This document shows, one piece after another, positions 7,244-7,329 of a DNA stretch of 7,329 nt. Origin of the DNA: Synechococcaceae cyanobacterium RL_1_2. Lineage in GTDB: Bacteria; Cyanobacteriota; Cyanobacteriia; Cyanobacteriales; JAAUPO01. Location: contig JAAUPO010000109.1 of assembly GCA_012033095.1 (NCBI GenBank), positions 1-7,329 of the forward strand, in the 5' to 3' direction. The position numbers and the translations under genes were made by a program. The notes under the pieces are model-generated. The model worked only from the letters and a program-made list of their open reading frames with translations, did no database searches and was not told the DNA's origin. How positions within the stretch are numbered: the stretch's first letter is position 1; each line of letters starts with the position of its first letter.

Positions 7244-7262
7244 GAGAGTCTTGATCACTCTC
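7244..7262. promoter_or_regulatory. Inverted repeat upstream of the CHASE2 gene, possible operator
   Basis: GAGAGT at 7244-7249 and ACTCTC at 7257-7262 are perfect 6-bp arms around a 7-base centre (CTTGATC). It lies 12 bases upstream of the candidate -35 (relative to the minus-strand gene). The size and symmetry suit a dimeric DNA-binding protein, but no regulator is identified. Confidence 0.3.
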
Positions 7263-7329
7263 AATGAAAAATATCTAAGAAATTATTGTTTACATAAATA
7301 GCTATTACATGTTATTAAATTAACCCATT

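Larger units (their letters stand above)
7099..7329. other. AT-rich upstream region of the CHASE2 gene
   Basis: This 231-base stretch to the window edge has no credible coding frame. Besides the candidate promoter and inverted repeat, it carries two direct TTACAT copies at 7290-7295 and 7305-7310 (+ strand, 15-base period). The first extends to TTTACATA, matching one half of the HLR1 element bound by cyanobacterial RpaB, but the second half and the spacing do not fit. A divergent gene to the right could share this region. Confidence 0.5.

Noticed and set aside
7290..7310. TTACAT direct repeats as an RpaB HLR1 site
   Set aside because: The second copy departs from the half-site consensus and the spacing is 7 bases between half-sites instead of 2.

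Overview
The window is cyanobacterial. The octamer GCGATCGC (HIP1) occurs ten times in 7.3 kb (starts at 12, 584, 1937, 2039, 2045, 2891, 3623, 3997, 4104 and 6015), against a chance expectation of about one per 65 kb. The proteins are also cyanobacterial types: a filamentous-hemagglutinin-like exoprotein, a secreted TPR-CHAT protein, a DUF928-like protein and a CHASE2 sensor. The species cannot be named from the sequence alone.

Layout. 1-1321 (+) is the C-terminal part of a two-partner-secretion (filamentous-hemagglutinin-like) exoprotein, cut by the window edge. 1322-1627 is a non-coding gap with an 8-bp inverted repeat, a 3x hexamer tandem and possible scraps of coding sequence. 1628-4316 (+) is a TPR-CHAT protease-like gene with a signal peptide. 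Its reading frame breaks twice between about 3945 and 3997, exactly between the catalytic His and Cys, so it is annotated as a pseudogene or sequence-error candidate. 4291-5121 (-) is a DUF928-like exported protein whose 3' end overlaps the 3' end of the CHAT gene by 26 bp. 5122-5223 is a short AT-rich gap carrying three tandem TTTAATN heptamers. 5224-7098 (-) is a CHASE2 sensor with four predicted membrane helices and a degenerate histidine-kinase core. 7099-7329 is an AT-rich upstream region with a candidate promoter and a 6-bp inverted repeat. I see no tRNA, rRNA, CRISPR array, transposase or insertion sequence.

How the genes may work together. CHASE2 is an extracytoplasmic sensing domain. 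The exoprotein is a secreted beta-helix adhesin-like protein, and both the CHAT and DUF928 proteins appear to be exported. From general knowledge, these four families recur together in cyanobacterial genomes, often with a TpsB/FhaC outer-membrane transporter, which is not in this window. A reasonable inference is an envelope or surface module in which CHASE2 senses an external cue and the exported CHAT and DUF928 proteins process or handle the secreted adhesin. No step of that is shown by the sequence, and in this copy the CHAT member looks broken.
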